This document shows positions 20,242 through 32,160 of a stretch of DNA of 64,000 nt, piece after piece; position 1 is the stretch's first letter, and every line of letters begins with the position of its first letter. The position numbers were made by a program, and so were the translations under genes. This DNA comes from Garcia nutans. Taxonomy: Eukaryota > Streptophyta > Magnoliopsida > Malpighiales > Euphorbiaceae. The notes beneath the pieces were generated by a model. The model was not told where the DNA came from and searched no databases. It saw nothing but the letters and a program-made list of their open reading frames with translations. The stretch covers positions 10,992,001 through 11,056,000 of the forward strand of contig CANTUV010000024.1 in assembly GCA_947685225.1 (NCBI GenBank), read 5' to 3'.

Positions 20242-21410
20242 TTATACATAAAACCTCTTCAATCTGTCAATGTTCACTGGCTCACTAAACTCCTTCCCAT
20301 CCATGTCTGATAACTTGACTGTACCCTTGTTTATGACATACTTTGCAATATACGGTCCTTACTAACTAGGCCTAAATTTTCCTCTTGGATTAGAGAGATT
20401 AGGCTTACATTGCTTCAACAATAAGTCATTGACTCTGAACTTTCTAATCTCAACCTTTCTATTGTAGGCCCAAGCTATCTTCCTCTGATACAGCTAATGA
20501 TGATATAGTACTTTTAACCTTCTCTCTTTTAATAAAGTTAACTGTGTGTATCTACTCACTACTTACTCCGTCTCAGGTAGTTCAGCTTCCAAGACCACTC
20601 TTAATGACTTGATCTCTATCTCAATTGGTAACACTGCTTCCATCCATTAAACCAAGGATAACAGTGTCATTCCAGTCGGTGTTCATACACTTGTTATGTA
20701 TCCCCACAAAGCAAAAGGAAGCATCTCTGACTAATCCCTATTTGTCTTGGTTGTCTTGGACAAAATCAGCTTAATTGTCTTGTTTGTTGCTTCTACCACA
20801 CCATTAGCCTTAGGTCTATAAGGGGAGGATCGGTGATGATGAATTTGGTATTTCAAGAATATGTCCTTAACTGCTCCTTGAAATTGTACCCCATTGTCTA
20901 ATATCACACTATGTGAGACCCCATATCTATAGATGAGATTCTTTTCAATAAATCTAGCTATTTGCATTGCCCCCAGCTTGTTGAAAGATTCAGCTTCGAC
21001 CCACTTTGAAAAATAATCCACTGCTACTACAATAAAACGGTGACCATTTGAAGCTATCAGATGTATCTCTCCTATAATGTCAATCCCTCAAGTTGCAAAG
21101 GGCTAGGGTGAAGACATAGAATACAATTCTTTAGGAGGCATGTGATTCAAATTACCATACATCTGACATTGCTGGCATTTCTTCACAAACTCAATGCAAT
21201 CTCTCTCCATGGTCAACCAGTAGTAACCTTGTTGAATTATCTTCTTAACTAGAGTTAAACCGGTCATGTGTGGACCATAACTTCCGGTGTGTACTTCTGA
21301 CATGAAGTGCTCAACCTCAAGCTTCCTCAAGCATCTTAAGTCTGTCCCATCAGGATATCTTTGATACAACTCTCTATGAAAGTTGATAAATTGTAAGGAC
21401 CATCACTTTA
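20242..21410 (-). pseudogene. pol: Integrase domain of T2
   Basis: The zinc-binding HHCC part is intact (EVHTGSYGPH, then FVKKCQQCQ; 21130-21300). The core shows MDYFSKWVEA, then VILDNGVQF, then GVVEATNK, which carry the D, D and E of the active site (20760-21021). The chain is broken by stops between the two parts and after 20731. The C-terminal tail ends at 20242. Its role would be joining element DNA to the host chromosome. Confidence 0.85.
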
Positions 21411-21639
21411 TGGCTCTTCTCTCTTCCTTTGTTGCCCCCAACGGGTATTCCTTATCCTCCAAAAATCATCTTATAGTGTCATACCATGCATCATAATCTA
21501 CATCAGTTTCCATGATTGTCTCATATTCATAGCAAGGAGTTGATGAACTAGTTAAAACCATAGGCTTAAGAAATAAGTTGACAGGATCTTCCCATACCGA
21601 AGCCAATGTGGCTAGGGCATCGACCATCTGGTTTTCTTC

Positions 21640-21965
21640 TTGGGTAGGTGTATAAACCTGCACTCCTTAAAATTCTTCTTCATCAAGGTTAAGTAATGGT
21701 GGTATGGTTTTAGCTTCTCTTCTTTTAAATCCAACTCGCCATTCACTTGGGATAATACTAACAATGAATCACCAAAGACTTGCACCTTATCCACCTTCAT
21801 AATCATCAGGGTTTCCAAACCTAAAATTCATGCTTCATACTCCACCATATTATTGGTTGCCCTAAACTTCAACTTCTTAGCTAAAGGGATAAGCTCCCCT
21901 TCGGGTGATTCTAGTATGACTCCCAAACCTACTCCTTTTCTATTTACTACTCCATCAAAATACAT
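21640..21965 (-). pseudogene. pol: Second RNase H (aRNH) of T2
   Basis: On the minus strand it reads GVGLGVILESPEG, then NNMVEYEA, then VFGDSLLVLSQVNGE. This is the extra RNase H block that sets Tat elements apart from other gypsy lineages. A stop follows NNMVEYEA. ENQMVDALATLAS continues just downstream (about 21600-21650). Confidence 0.75.
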
Positions 21966-22194
21966 CTTTTATGGCCTCTAAATGCTCATCAGGAAATTCC
22001 AAGACTACCTCTTCACTATTTGGTTGTTGGGCCAGAAATTCTGCCACTGCTTTACCTTTGATTGTTTTCCTGGTTACATACTCAATCTCAAATTCTTCTA
22101 AAATTATCAACCATCGGCCATATTTCCTGATTAAAGAGGGCGTCACCCTTAAGTACTTCACTGGATCCAACCTAGAAATTGTTTGCACACTATA

Positions 22195-22545
22195 AGATTA
22201 AAAGTAATGCCGCAACTTCTTAGAAACCACAACTATACAAGTCTTTTCAATGATACTATACTTAATCTCATAAGGTTAGAGCTTTCTACTCAAATAGTAG
22301 ACTACGTGCTCAACCCCTGACTCATCTACTTGCGTTAGCATAGCTCCTATCGACTCTTCTTCTACTGCTAAGTATAGTAGCAAGGGTTTACTAGGTTTAG
22401 GCGGTTTCAAAACAGATGGATTTAGCAGATACTCCTTTATACACTCAAAGGCCTTTTGACACTCTTCATTCCACTTGACTGGCTAATTCTTTTTAAGAAA
22501 TTTGAAGATAGGTTCACAGATCGTGGTGAGCTTTGCTATAAACCT
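22195..22545 (-). pseudogene. pol: First RNase H and RT connection of T2
   Basis: The frame gives AFECIKEYLL, SIGAMLTQVDESG and HVVYYLSRKL, the usual order of the gypsy RNase H. Stops lie after SRKL and near 22200. The following block, from YLRVTPSLIRKYGRW to DFLAQ-like AEFLAQQP (21955-22188), links to the second RNase H. Confidence 0.75.
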
Positions 22546-23330
22546 GCTACTGCAACCTGCCAATAAACCCCCAAACTTCTCTCTCTGTCTTAGGGGCTGG
22601 CTTATCCCTGATTGCCTTAACCTTATCAGGGTCAATCTCAATGTCATTTGGATTGATCACATTACCCAAAAACTTGCCTGAAGTAACCCCTAACATGCAC
22701 TTCTTCGAGTTTAACCTTAGCTTATACTTTACTGCTCTCTCAAAGAATAATTTTAAGTTTTTGAAGTGTTGTTCACTTGTATCTGACTTTACCATCATAT
22801 TATCAACATACACTTTGACTTCTTTATGCATCATATCATGAAACAGGGTGGTGGCCATCCTTTGATAGGTTTCTTCGGCATTCTTTAACCCAAATGACAT
22901 CACCCTATAACAAAATATACCCCATATAGTAATGAAGGCAGTTTTAGCTTTATCCTCTTAGGCCATTAACACTTGGTTGTATCTAGAAAATCCATCTATA
23001 AACGAGTGTAGCATGCTAGAAGCTGCACAATCAATAAGGACAACTATATGGAGTAAAGAAAAATCATCTTTAGGGGAAGCCTTGTTCAAGTCTCTATAGT
23101 CCACACAGACCCTAATTCTTCCATCTTTCTTTGGCACTGGTACTATATTGGCTAGCCAATCTAGATAATCTATCACTTCAAAGAACTTTACTTGTATTTG
23201 TTTAGTGACCTCTTCTTTAACCAATTCAGCCCATTCCGATCTTAACCGTCTAAGCTTTTGTTTGACAGGTTTCATGTGAGCATAGGTAGGAATCAGATGC
23301 TCGATTATGTCTCGATCTATCTCAGGCATA
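22546..23330 (-). pseudogene. pol: Reverse transcriptase core of T2, catalytic Asp lost
   Basis: The fingers and palm read NIVPVPKKDGRIRVCVDYRD, then FIDGFSRYNQ, then MSFGLKNAEETYQRM. The active-site box is YVDN where the family has YVDD (22800-22815), a GAT to AAT change. An in-frame stop precedes EDKAKTAF. The primer-grip end reads PKTEREVWGFIGRL. It is inactive on two counts. Confidence 0.88.
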
Positions 23331-24210
23331 TCCTCATAAGACCAAGCAAAAACCTCTTTATATTTTTTAAATATTTTTTAAATCTCTCTCTCTCATCTGG
23401 AGTAAGGTCGGATGCTATGCTAATGCCTTTAGGATTTTCGGTTGTTCCCAAATTTAATGGTTGTGCGTTAACAAAGTCAATATTAAAGATGCTCATGTAA
23501 CCATTATTTGAATGTATGCAACTATCAGGAAAAATATCACACAAGTAAGCAAAATTAGACTTTATTGCATTCACTTTGGAAAAGAAAACATCATCATCCT
23601 CATACAAAGTAGACAAATTAAAATTAAAATCAAAATCATTGCTCTCAAAATCATAAAGCATAACATCTTGAAACTTCTCTTCAACTAGAGCAGCAATCTC
23701 CTCTGGAGTCTTCCCAATTTTTAGGATAGCTTTATTCTCCCCTTCTAGATTGGGCTCTTTGTCGGCTGGCAAAGCGAGCTCTTCCTTCACTTGTTCCACT
23801 AGTTCGGCAACATCTGTAAAAATCTCAAAACCCAGGATCAATTTTCCCATGAACATGATTGGTTCAGGCTTTCCTTAGAGTGGTCCCATGTCTGGGGCTT
23901 TGACAAAAATTTCTTCATGTGGTGGAAAGTTCATCTTCTCAATCTTCTTTAGCTGATCATCTTTGCTTGCTTTTTCATACCCCAACCCTTTCTTGAAAGT
24001 TTGAGACTTGAAATCTAGAAGCTTTGTCACACCAGCCTTACCCTTCCCAAGATCAGCACCAGGAAGGTAGCTCATGTTCTTCATCATGTTCAAGACCTTA
24101 GGGTCCACTATTTCATTATCAAAAATTACAGCTACTTCAAAATCGTTGAGAAGCCTCTCAATCGTTAGAGCATTTACTACCTCATTATCTTCAGCCTCGA
24201 TGACCACTGT
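23331..24210 (-). pseudogene. pol: Protease-RT linker of T2
   Basis: Two open stretches (23875-24207 and 23317-23856) carry LGKGKAG, GLGYEK and DLTPDERERFKKYLKN. The last is the stretch that normally leads into the RT start (MPEIDRDIIEHLIP, at 23329). A frameshift near 23330 separates them. The middle is acidic (ESNDFDFNFN, EDDDVFF). Confidence 0.7.
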
Positions 24211-24282
24211 CTCATCTTCGTTTATGAACTTGATCTTTTGATGAAGGGTGGAAGGAACTCCACCAAGAGGATGAAACCATGG

Positions 24283-24621
24283 TCATCCCAATAGTAGAGC
24301 AAAAGTAACAGGTATGTCCAAAATAACAAATTCAACCATAGATTTAATTGGACCAACCTTCACAATAGCTTTGAAAGTCCCCTCGGTGTACCTCTTGGTA
24401 TTGTCATAAGCCCTGATGGTTACTTCGGTTGGGCTTAGATCCCTTGTTGCCATAGCAAACTTAGGCAAAATCTTAAGTGGGTAAACATTTATAGCGGACT
24501 CATAATCAACCATCACACATGGAGTCCTCTTTCCCTTGACTTCTACTTTGATAAAGAGGGGATGGATGTGATGTCTCCCTTCTTCCGGTAAGTCCGCATT
24601 CGAGAATGATACCATTCCCAC
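24283..24621 (-). pseudogene. pol: Aspartic protease of T2, altered active site
   Basis: The frame has HPLFIKVEVKGK, then VMVDYESAINVYP. Tat proteases usually read VLVDNGSALNV here, so the Gly after the catalytic Asp and Asn is replaced (DYESA). The flap region has TEGTFKAIVKVGP and the end reads FVILDIPVTFALLLG. Only part of the domain lies in one frame. Confidence 0.7.
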
Positions 24622-24881
24622 ATCAACTATGCTTTTCTTTTAAATATCTTCGTACTTCATCACTCCTTCAACTTTCACGAAGTCAACTAGCTCATCTAGT
24701 GTTATAGAGGTGGAAATTGGCATGCTAGCCAAAGCCTTGGCCATAGTTTTACGGTGCTTCTTAGAAGTGGCCAATAGGTCCCAAATACTAACTCTTGCTT
24801 GTGTTCTCTTCAACTGCTTAAGAACAGTGTCATCTTCTTCTTCTTTGTTCCCAACTTCAACTTCCTTTCCTTTATTAGTTT

Positions 24882-25178
24882 CTACTTCCTTAGGTGGTGG
24901 CCTTGCATAGGCTTGCCAGATCTAGTGTTCATCACCTCAACTTCCACTGGCTTGGACCAGTTCCATTCTTCCTTCTTGGGTTCAAGATTATCATCACTAT
25001 CGCTTGAATCCCAAAATTCCTTCACAACATAGATTGCTACTTCCTTCCAAATCACAGCTTGTTCAATTTCACCAAACACCACTTCTTCTTTAGTTGCTTC
25101 TCCATCTACATCTTGGAAAGAAGACATGAAAAAACTCTCATGCAAACCTCCTCCAATCATAAAGGTTGACGGTGATGG
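24882..25178 (-). pseudogene. gag: C-terminal Gag and linker of T2
   Basis: It contains MIGGGLHESFFMSSFQDVDGE, which matches the Gag ends of T3, T4 and T5 (GLEEDFILSSFQD). Those proteins stop about 7 to 10 residues later. Here the frame goes on through an acidic stretch to NTRSGKP and toward the protease. The upstream Gag is cut off by T3 at GATGG (25174-25178). Confidence 0.7.
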
Positions 25179-27041
25179 TGTGAGCGGTGATTTTTGCCCC
25201 CACTCACAGGCCTAAACCCAGAGAAAATGGAGTCACCACCCGGATGGGCCTGGAGAAAGAAAGGGGTGGATGACTCGATTCCTAAGGAATCCCCAACCCC
25301 CTAATGGGCTCGAAAAGTTGGGTACGTGTGGGGAAGGTGAGAAATGGCCCAGCACCCCCACAACGCCTGATTCATTAGTACCGGCCTCTTTTTCAGGTCT
25401 TAATATTATAAAATTCTTAAATATAATGATATTATCCATACTGCATGCAACAATTAAAATAAAGCATCATTATATTAAAGTCAAAACAATGTCCAAACAA
25501 AACAAATAAATGGACACCCGTCTAAGCATGGAAACATGTCCTTACATCGTCCATGTCTGAAACTAAATAGGACAACAACTGAAAGGGGGAAACGTGTCCT
25601 TTACATTGGTCCAAAAGACTTTAAAATAAAATAAATTACATAATGTTTAACTAATGAGGTACCCATAAAGTGGAAACATACCTCTTACAATTTTATAACT
25701 AAGACAAATAAAAGAATATTCAATCATCTAATTATAAATAAAAGCAAACCATTCATAAAATTAAATAAACCATTCATCATTAACATATAACAAATCACAT
25801 AATTAAATAAATAAATAAAATTAGAATTCAATCCATTAAATAAACAAGGTTAAGGTTTAAGATTTAGGATTTAAGAAATTAGGGTTCTGGCATTTAAAGT
25901 TTGAGGAAATAGGGTTTTGGTTATGGCTTTAGGCTACTGGGAGTACTGGGTGTTGGTTTAATAAATTATGATTTCTAAATTTTGGCTTTGAGGAATTTAG
26001 ATTTTGGCATTTAGAATTAGGGTTTTAAAGAATTTTGGATTCAGGAAAAATGATTTAGGGTTTTGGAATATTAAAGAACTAGTATTATTGTTAGGTTTAT
26101 TATTTTAGAAAGATTATGCTACTGTGTGATTAAAATTTATAATTTGGGATTGAAGTGAATAAAGTACAAGCCTATGAAAATAAGATTAAAACTTAAATAT
26201 TTAAAAAGAAATAGCTACTGTGATAATAAAATAAACAAAATTGATTAAGGTTTTAACCAATAAATTACGGTTTAATTTAAATTAGGGTTTGGAATTCTTA
26301 TGGAAAAGGATTAGGGCTTTAAACATGTAATATGATTTTTTTTAGGGTTTTACATGGGAAATTAGTGCTTCTAGGGTTTTTGATCTTTAGAAATACATAT
26401 TAGGGTTTTATCAAAATATGATTATTATAAAAACACTAAGACCACTTTAACATGGATTTTTGATAAATACTTATATGTAATATGGCTACTGGACATTTAA
26501 AACATTATTTGAATGATCTAACGCTATGGTGATTTAATAGAACAAGCTACTGGTCATGCAAACAACAAAAAGAAACTACTATGCTTACTGTATATTGGTA
26601 TATAAATTAAAAGTTAAAAGAATGAACTTTAAATGAAGAAAATTTGATAGATGAAATAATAATAAGTTATCTCAATATAAATTTAAATGAATTAAGTTAG
26701 AAAGACACACCTCCGTTTGTTGGCTCCACCAAAATTGTTTGAATGAAATTCTGGATGAGCTTTGGCAAAGACAATGATTACACTGCCTTTGTATTTTTTG
26801 GTTGAATTGAGAACAAGACATAGAGCTAAGCTACTGCCTTGTTGATTATTTTTTTGCTTGAATTTTTTTTAGATTCGTTGCATTCTTCTTGATATTTAAG
26901 TTTCCTTGCTAATTTCTTTACTGAGTTGCTAGTTCTCAAAGTCCCAAAAAATCTTCCTACTATCTCCTGGCTGAAATCCAATTTCAATCCTTTTTCTCCT
27001 TTTTTTTTTCATCCTCCCTTTTTTAGTGTGTCAAATACTAT

Positions 27042-27049
27042 TATTTATA
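27042..27049 (-). promoter_or_regulatory. TATA box of the T3 LTR
   Basis: TATAAATA on the minus strand, about 90 bases downstream of the variable cassette in element sense. Word and context (CCTATAAATA) are as in T4 and T5. Confidence 0.6.
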
Positions 27050-27139
27050 GGAAAAAAAAGACCTAATCCTATTTTAATAAGGAAATACAAATTGTTTAGG
27101 AAAATATCACAAAACCATGTGAAATAAGGTTTGGTAAAA

Positions 27140-27362
27140 AAATCGACAGCGCGGGCAGGCTGCTGGGTTGCTAGGATCAGGCTAGGTGAACTAGGCAAGC
27201 CCAGCTGTGGTGAATTGGGCAGTGCCTAATTCTCCATTGATAGTTATGTATAGCGAATTGGGCAGTGCCTAATTTTTCGTAGAAAGTTTCTGAGGCAAAA
27301 TTGTCATGCTGCGCAGCAAAACGGCAGCGCTGCCGCGCGTCGCTAGCCGATCCGTTCGATTT
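27140..27362. repeat. GC-rich palindromic cassette in U3 of T3
   Basis: Contains the repeated word GAATTGGGCAGTGCCTAATT (twice) plus CGACAGCGCGGGCAGG and GGCAGCGCTGCCGCGCG, which are self-complementary. The surrounding LTR is AT-rich, so the block stands out. No counterpart is seen in T2 or T5. Confidence 0.7.
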
Positions 27363-27498
27363 TTTATTTTTTTATTTTTTATTTTTTATTTTTATTAAAA
27401 ATAACTATTAAATATTATAAGTAATTAAAATAATTAATATGCCACAAAAATTATTTTGGACTATCGGATTGGATTGGGTCAAAAATTAAGGGTCTACA

Positions 27499-27512
27499 GT
27501 TTGCCCCCTGCT
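27499..27512 (-). other. Polypurine tract of T3
   Basis: On the minus strand AAGCAGGGGGCAAAC directly precedes TGTAGACCC. Confidence 0.75.
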
Positions 27513-27584
27513 TGAATGATCTGAGACTTTCAGTAAAAGAGAGTGAAAAGCTACATGAATTTGAATATATTTTGGATGAGGATG

Positions 27585-29640
27585 GGTACTTGGATTCAAT
27601 TTGGGTACTTAGACCCAAGATTAGGTACTTGGACCCATGACTGGATTGGGTACTTGGACCCGTGACAGGAGTTGGGTGCTCAACCCAAAACTGGATTTGG
27701 ATACTCGATCTTAAACTGGATGTGTATGCTCGACCTGAAACTGGATTTGGATGCTCAATCCTAAATTGGATTTGGATATTCGATCCTAAATTGGATTCAG
27801 ATACTCGATCGTAAACTGGATTTAGATGCTAGATCCTAAACTAGATTTAGATACTCAATCCTATACTGCATTTGGATGCTCAATCCTAAATTGGATTTGG
27901 ATCCTCGATCCTAAACTTGATTTGGATGCTCAGTCCTAAATTGGATTTGGATACTCAATCCTAAATTGGATTTGGATACTCGATCCTAAATTGGATTTGG
28001 ATACTTGATCCTAAACTAAATTTGGATACTCGATCCTAAACTAGATTTGGATACTCGATCCTAAACTGAATTTGGATGCTCGATTCTAAATGGGATTTGG
28101 ATTCTCGATCCTAAATTGGGTTTGGATACTCGATCCTAAACTGGATTTGGATACTCAATCCAATACTGGATTTGGATACTAGATCCTAAATTGGATTTGA
28201 TCCTCGATCCTAGACTAGATTTGGATGCTCGATCCTAAACTGGATTTGGATACTTGATCCTAAACTAGATTTGGATGCTCGATCCTAAACTAGATTTGGA
28301 TGCTCGATCCTATCTTGGATTTGGATGCTCGATCCTAAACTAGATTTGGATACTCGATCCTAAACTAGATTTGGATGCTCGATCCTAAACTGGATTTGGA
28401 TACTCGATCCAAAACTAAGTTTGGAGACTCGATCCAAAACTGGATTTGGATTCTCGATCCTAAACTGGATTTGGATTCTCGAGCCTAAACTGGGTTTGGA
28501 TACTCGATCCTAAACTGGGCTTGGATACTAGATCCTAAACTGGATTTGATCCTCGAACCTAAACTGGATTTGATCCTCGATCCTAAACAGGATTTGGATA
28601 CTCGATCCTAAACTAGATTTGGATGCTCTATCGTAAACTGGATTTGGATGCTCAATCATAAACTAGATTTGGATACTCAATCCTAAATTAGATTTGGATG
28701 CTCAATCCTAAACTGGATTTGGATGCTTTATCTTAAACTGGATTTGGATGCTCGATCCTAAACTGGATTTGGATACTCAATCCTAAACTGGATTTGGATG
28801 CTCGATCCTAAACTGGATTTGGATACTCAATCCTAAACTGGATTTGGATACTCGATCATAAACTAGATTTGGATGCTCGATCCTAAACTGGATTTGGATA
28901 CTCGATCCTAAAATTGGTTTTTGATACTCAATCCTAAACTAGGTTTGGATACTCGATCCTAAACTGAATTCAGATTCTCGATCATAAACTAGATTTGGAT
29001 ACTCAATCATAAACTGGATTTGGATACTCGATCCTAAACTGGATTTGGATGCTCTATCCCAAACTTAATTTTGATGCTCGATCCTAAACTGGATTTGGAT
29101 ACTCAAATCTGGATTTGGATACTCGATCCTAAACTGGATTTGGATGCTCGATCCTAAACTGGATTTGAATACTCGATCCTAAGTAGATTTTGATGCTCGA
29201 TCCTAAACTGGATTTGGATACTCAATCCTAAACTAGATTTGGATACTCGATCCTAAACTGGGCTTGGATATTCGATCCTAAATTGGATTTGGATACTCAA
29301 TCCTAAACTAGATTTGGATACTCGATCCTAAACTAGATTTGGATGCTCGATCCTAAACTGGATTTGGATGCTCGATCATAAACTTGATTTGGATACTCAA
29401 TCCTAAACTAGATTGGGATACTCGATCCTGAATGGGGTTTGGATACTCTATCCTAAACTAGATTTGAATTTTTGATTCTAAACTGGATTGGGATACTCAA
29501 TCCTAAACTTGATTTGGATACTCAATCCTAAACTGGATTTGGTTACTCGATCCTAAACTAGATTTGGATTTGGATACTCAATCCTAAACTGGATTTGGGT
29601 ACTCGATCCTAAACTAGATTTGGATTTGGGTTCTCAACCC
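27585..29640. repeat. Long 25-bp tandem array of T3
   Basis: The unit is AAACTGGATTTGGATACTCGATCCT with small variants (GCTC, ACTA, AATC). By length there are about 80 units in a row. It lies between the noncoding spacer and the polypurine tract. Units of the 42-bp T2-like kind (GAGTTCTGGACTC) follow at 29700-29850, so two repeat types abut. Confidence 0.9.
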
Positions 29641-29849
29641 GAAACTGAATTTTGGGTGCTCGACCTGAAACTGATTTTGGGTGCTCGATCAGAGATTGAA
29701 TTTGATTGCATTCTCGACCCGGTGGTGAGTTATGGACTTAAAAGTGATTTGGGTCTTGGACCCGGTGGTGAGTTCTGGACTCAAAAGTGATTTAGATTCT
29801 GGACCCGACGGTGAGTTCTGGACTCAAAAAGTGATTTGGGTTCTGGGCC

Positions 29850-32160
29850 AAAATATTTGAAAGTGAGTTTGAAAATATTTTGTATACGCATAAACTCAAA
29901 AATTAAAATGGAGAAACTTTGCACCTTGTGTAAGCTCAAACCAATGATTTTTCTTATGCAAGCTCTAATTGATGTTTGTATTTTGTATGGTTCCTTTCAT
30001 AAACATGAATCTCTTCTTTCTTTTGTAAAATGAATAGAGCTTCCTCAAGCAATGGACCCTTCATGCCCCCTGATTCAATATCTTCTTTTGATTCTTTACT
30101 TCACAGGGTGTTTGCTGTTCACTTTGACAAAGAATAGACAATACAATATAAGAAAATGCAATGTGATATGCTCATGTATGCATGAATGACACTTACAATG
30201 GTTGTATCGACTCACAAACCGAGATAATCAACTGAAATGTTCTCATTGACTCCTTCAAAATGCCTGTTCAAATCTTTGATTGGAATGGCAGAAGGCTTTG
30301 CATTTATGGCTTTTATCTTCAAGATGTCGAGGATATGAGTGGCGAGACCCAAGCAGCTGAGTCAGGGATACATCCATTTCAAACTATGTTTTAGCATGTC
30401 AGTTTGTAGTTTCTTCATGACCTTCCAAATAATCATTTACTTTGCCCAATGTATCCTTTGAGGTTTAATGGTTCAACAAACTTCTCTTAACTTGAAGGCT
30501 TCATGTGATAAAAACATTTTTTTTTAATTTTTATTTTGAAATCAAATGTTGGCTTTGCCAAATCAATTTCAATGTACCTCAGGACTTGATTTTTCAAATT
30601 AACATATCTATAACATGACAACCCTAGTTACCGTATTAAGCTTAGGAATCATTTCTATTTAAGCAAGAATTGTTGCACTTCAGATAGGCACATAGACATT
30701 ACTTGGTCAAAGGTCTCATTGAGTTTCAATATTGTGAGTTTGAATATTGTCTATATCATATGCATGCTTATTCAAACTATATCCACTAATAGACTCTAAC
30801 TACCAAGAGAGATCAACAGGTCTTTGATAGGCTTGAAATGGGGTCTATAAGGGACACAGGTTAAATGAAAGCCATTTTGAGATTAGAGTTGATGTGATAC
30901 AATGGATAAACCTTCACACTACAAACTGTTTGTTGGAACTTTAGACAATTGGGAGCATGAAAAGATAGAGCTTTGAGTGTTCTCCCATCTTCTTGGCATT
31001 AATCTAGATCATGATGGGGATAGTCTTTCCCCTTGCAAAAAGTTTGGTACCCATATTCATTTCTTTTCTTCTTTTCCCTTTTCTTTCTCTTCCTTTTTCT
31101 TACTCTTCCCTTTTCTTTTTCTTCATTTTGTCCTTCTTCTTTGTAGGATTGTTAAGTACAGGACTTTCAGAAACTAGATGGTCTTTTCCCTTTTCTCTGA
31201 TTTTGGTTGGGTTGGACTAATTCAAGTCAAACTATCCTTACAAACCAAATGGAAGCCTTTTGCTGCCTTAGGTAAAAGAGAACTCGGTTGGCTTTCTGAA
31301 CCACCTTTTTAGTTTTTATCTTTTTTTCTTCTTCTTCTTCTTCTTTTTTTTCTTTTGTCTCTATTTTTTTTCTTTTGTCTCTCTTTTTTTTCTTTTCTTT
31401 TTAGTTCTAGCTCTAAAAGAGTTGTCTTGTTTGTACCAACTTGGATTTCTAATAATAGATGAGTGGAGTGGTATTAATCTGCTTCAATCCTAACTTTATC
31501 AGTGATATTTGGTCTAATTCAGGTGAATTTCAACTACCTTTATGGTTTTGAGAACATCAACTATCCTCATGGTCTTGACTATTCATTCCTTTCTTTGATC
31601 TTCTTGCCTCTTCACCTTAGTGATCATAAGACTCGTCAAAAGTGTAACAACAGCTCAGGGTAGGTTGTTGGGCTTATAAGTCAATGAAAAGAAAGCTAAA
31701 ATTCTACGAAGGCCCAAAGGGACAACTAGGGATTGATATTTAATAGGGTGGGTACAAGTTGTTGGCTTATTAAACAATGCCTAGATCATTTCTCTTTTAA
31801 ATAAGCAGAGTTCAATTTTTCCTTGAAAGTTTGTCAAAGCATGTTCTAAGACTGACTAGAACCTAGACAAAGGTAATTATGCAGGAGCCCTCTCTAAGTA
31901 AGCATACACAACTCAATGCTAGAGAACAATTTCCTCATCTAGTAAAATCATTCAAATCATGATGCCTAGATACATTAATTTATGAACATCAATCTAGATT
32001 TCTCATTGGTTGAGCACCAACATAAATAAAGACCAACAAAAATTTTGATGAAAGTAATTTATTCAAACAACTTTAAATTTGAAAACAAGATTGTTTCAGA
32101 AAACTCCAAATAAAGAAAATTAAACAAAAAAAACAAACAAGCCAAGGGATGTGGGTTAAG
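29850..32160. other. Noncoding spacer of T3 with a relic of the antisense gene
   Basis: No pol is present where T2 has it. The sequence is shared with T4 (36880-37788 and 50295-51828) and, reversed, with T5 (42770-43540 and 46090-47700). Plus-strand 31206-31271 matches the end of DUF7745-like exon 1 of T1/T2, with VGLD, a stop, then FKSN, and a donor GTAAAA at 31272. It is followed by a pyrimidine-rich stretch (31320-31405) ending TTTTTAG, as in an intron. Another conserved part is 30200-30340. Other frames here are short and unsupported. Confidence 0.6.

Larger units (their letters stand above)
20242..25178 (-). pseudogene. pol: Gag(end)-Pol polyprotein of Tat-like element T2, decayed
   Basis: Read on the minus strand, the order is Gag tail, protease, RT, RNase H, second RNase H, integrase. 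Two RNase H domains mark the Tat lineage of Ty3/gypsy. The natural end is DRLKRFYV plus stop at 20242. At least ten stops or frameshifts split it, for example near 24210, 23330, 22910, 22200 and 21030. The Gag part is cut at 25178 by the 3' LTR of T3, so the 5' part of the reading frame is right of the window. It is the only pol with recognisable domains of this family in the window and could only have helped the gag-only relatives before it decayed. Confidence 0.88.
25179..27498 (-). repeat. 3' LTR of Tat-like element T3
   Basis: On the minus strand it starts TGTAGACCC (27498) and ends CGCTCACA (25179). The left-hand ~270 bases match the LTR ends of the other Tat-like elements. A U3 cassette of GC-rich palindromes lies at about 27140-27362, a TATA box at 27042-27049, and many TTTAGGG-like words at 25855-26400. 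Confidence 0.88.

Noticed and set aside
27585..29640. CRISPR-like array
   Set aside because: The 25-bp units are directly adjacent with no unique spacers, in a plant retroelement. It is a minisatellite.
31320..31405. Independent CTT microsatellite of interest
   Set aside because: It is better explained as the pyrimidine tract of the antisense gene's intron, since T4 has it in the same place after the same splice donor.
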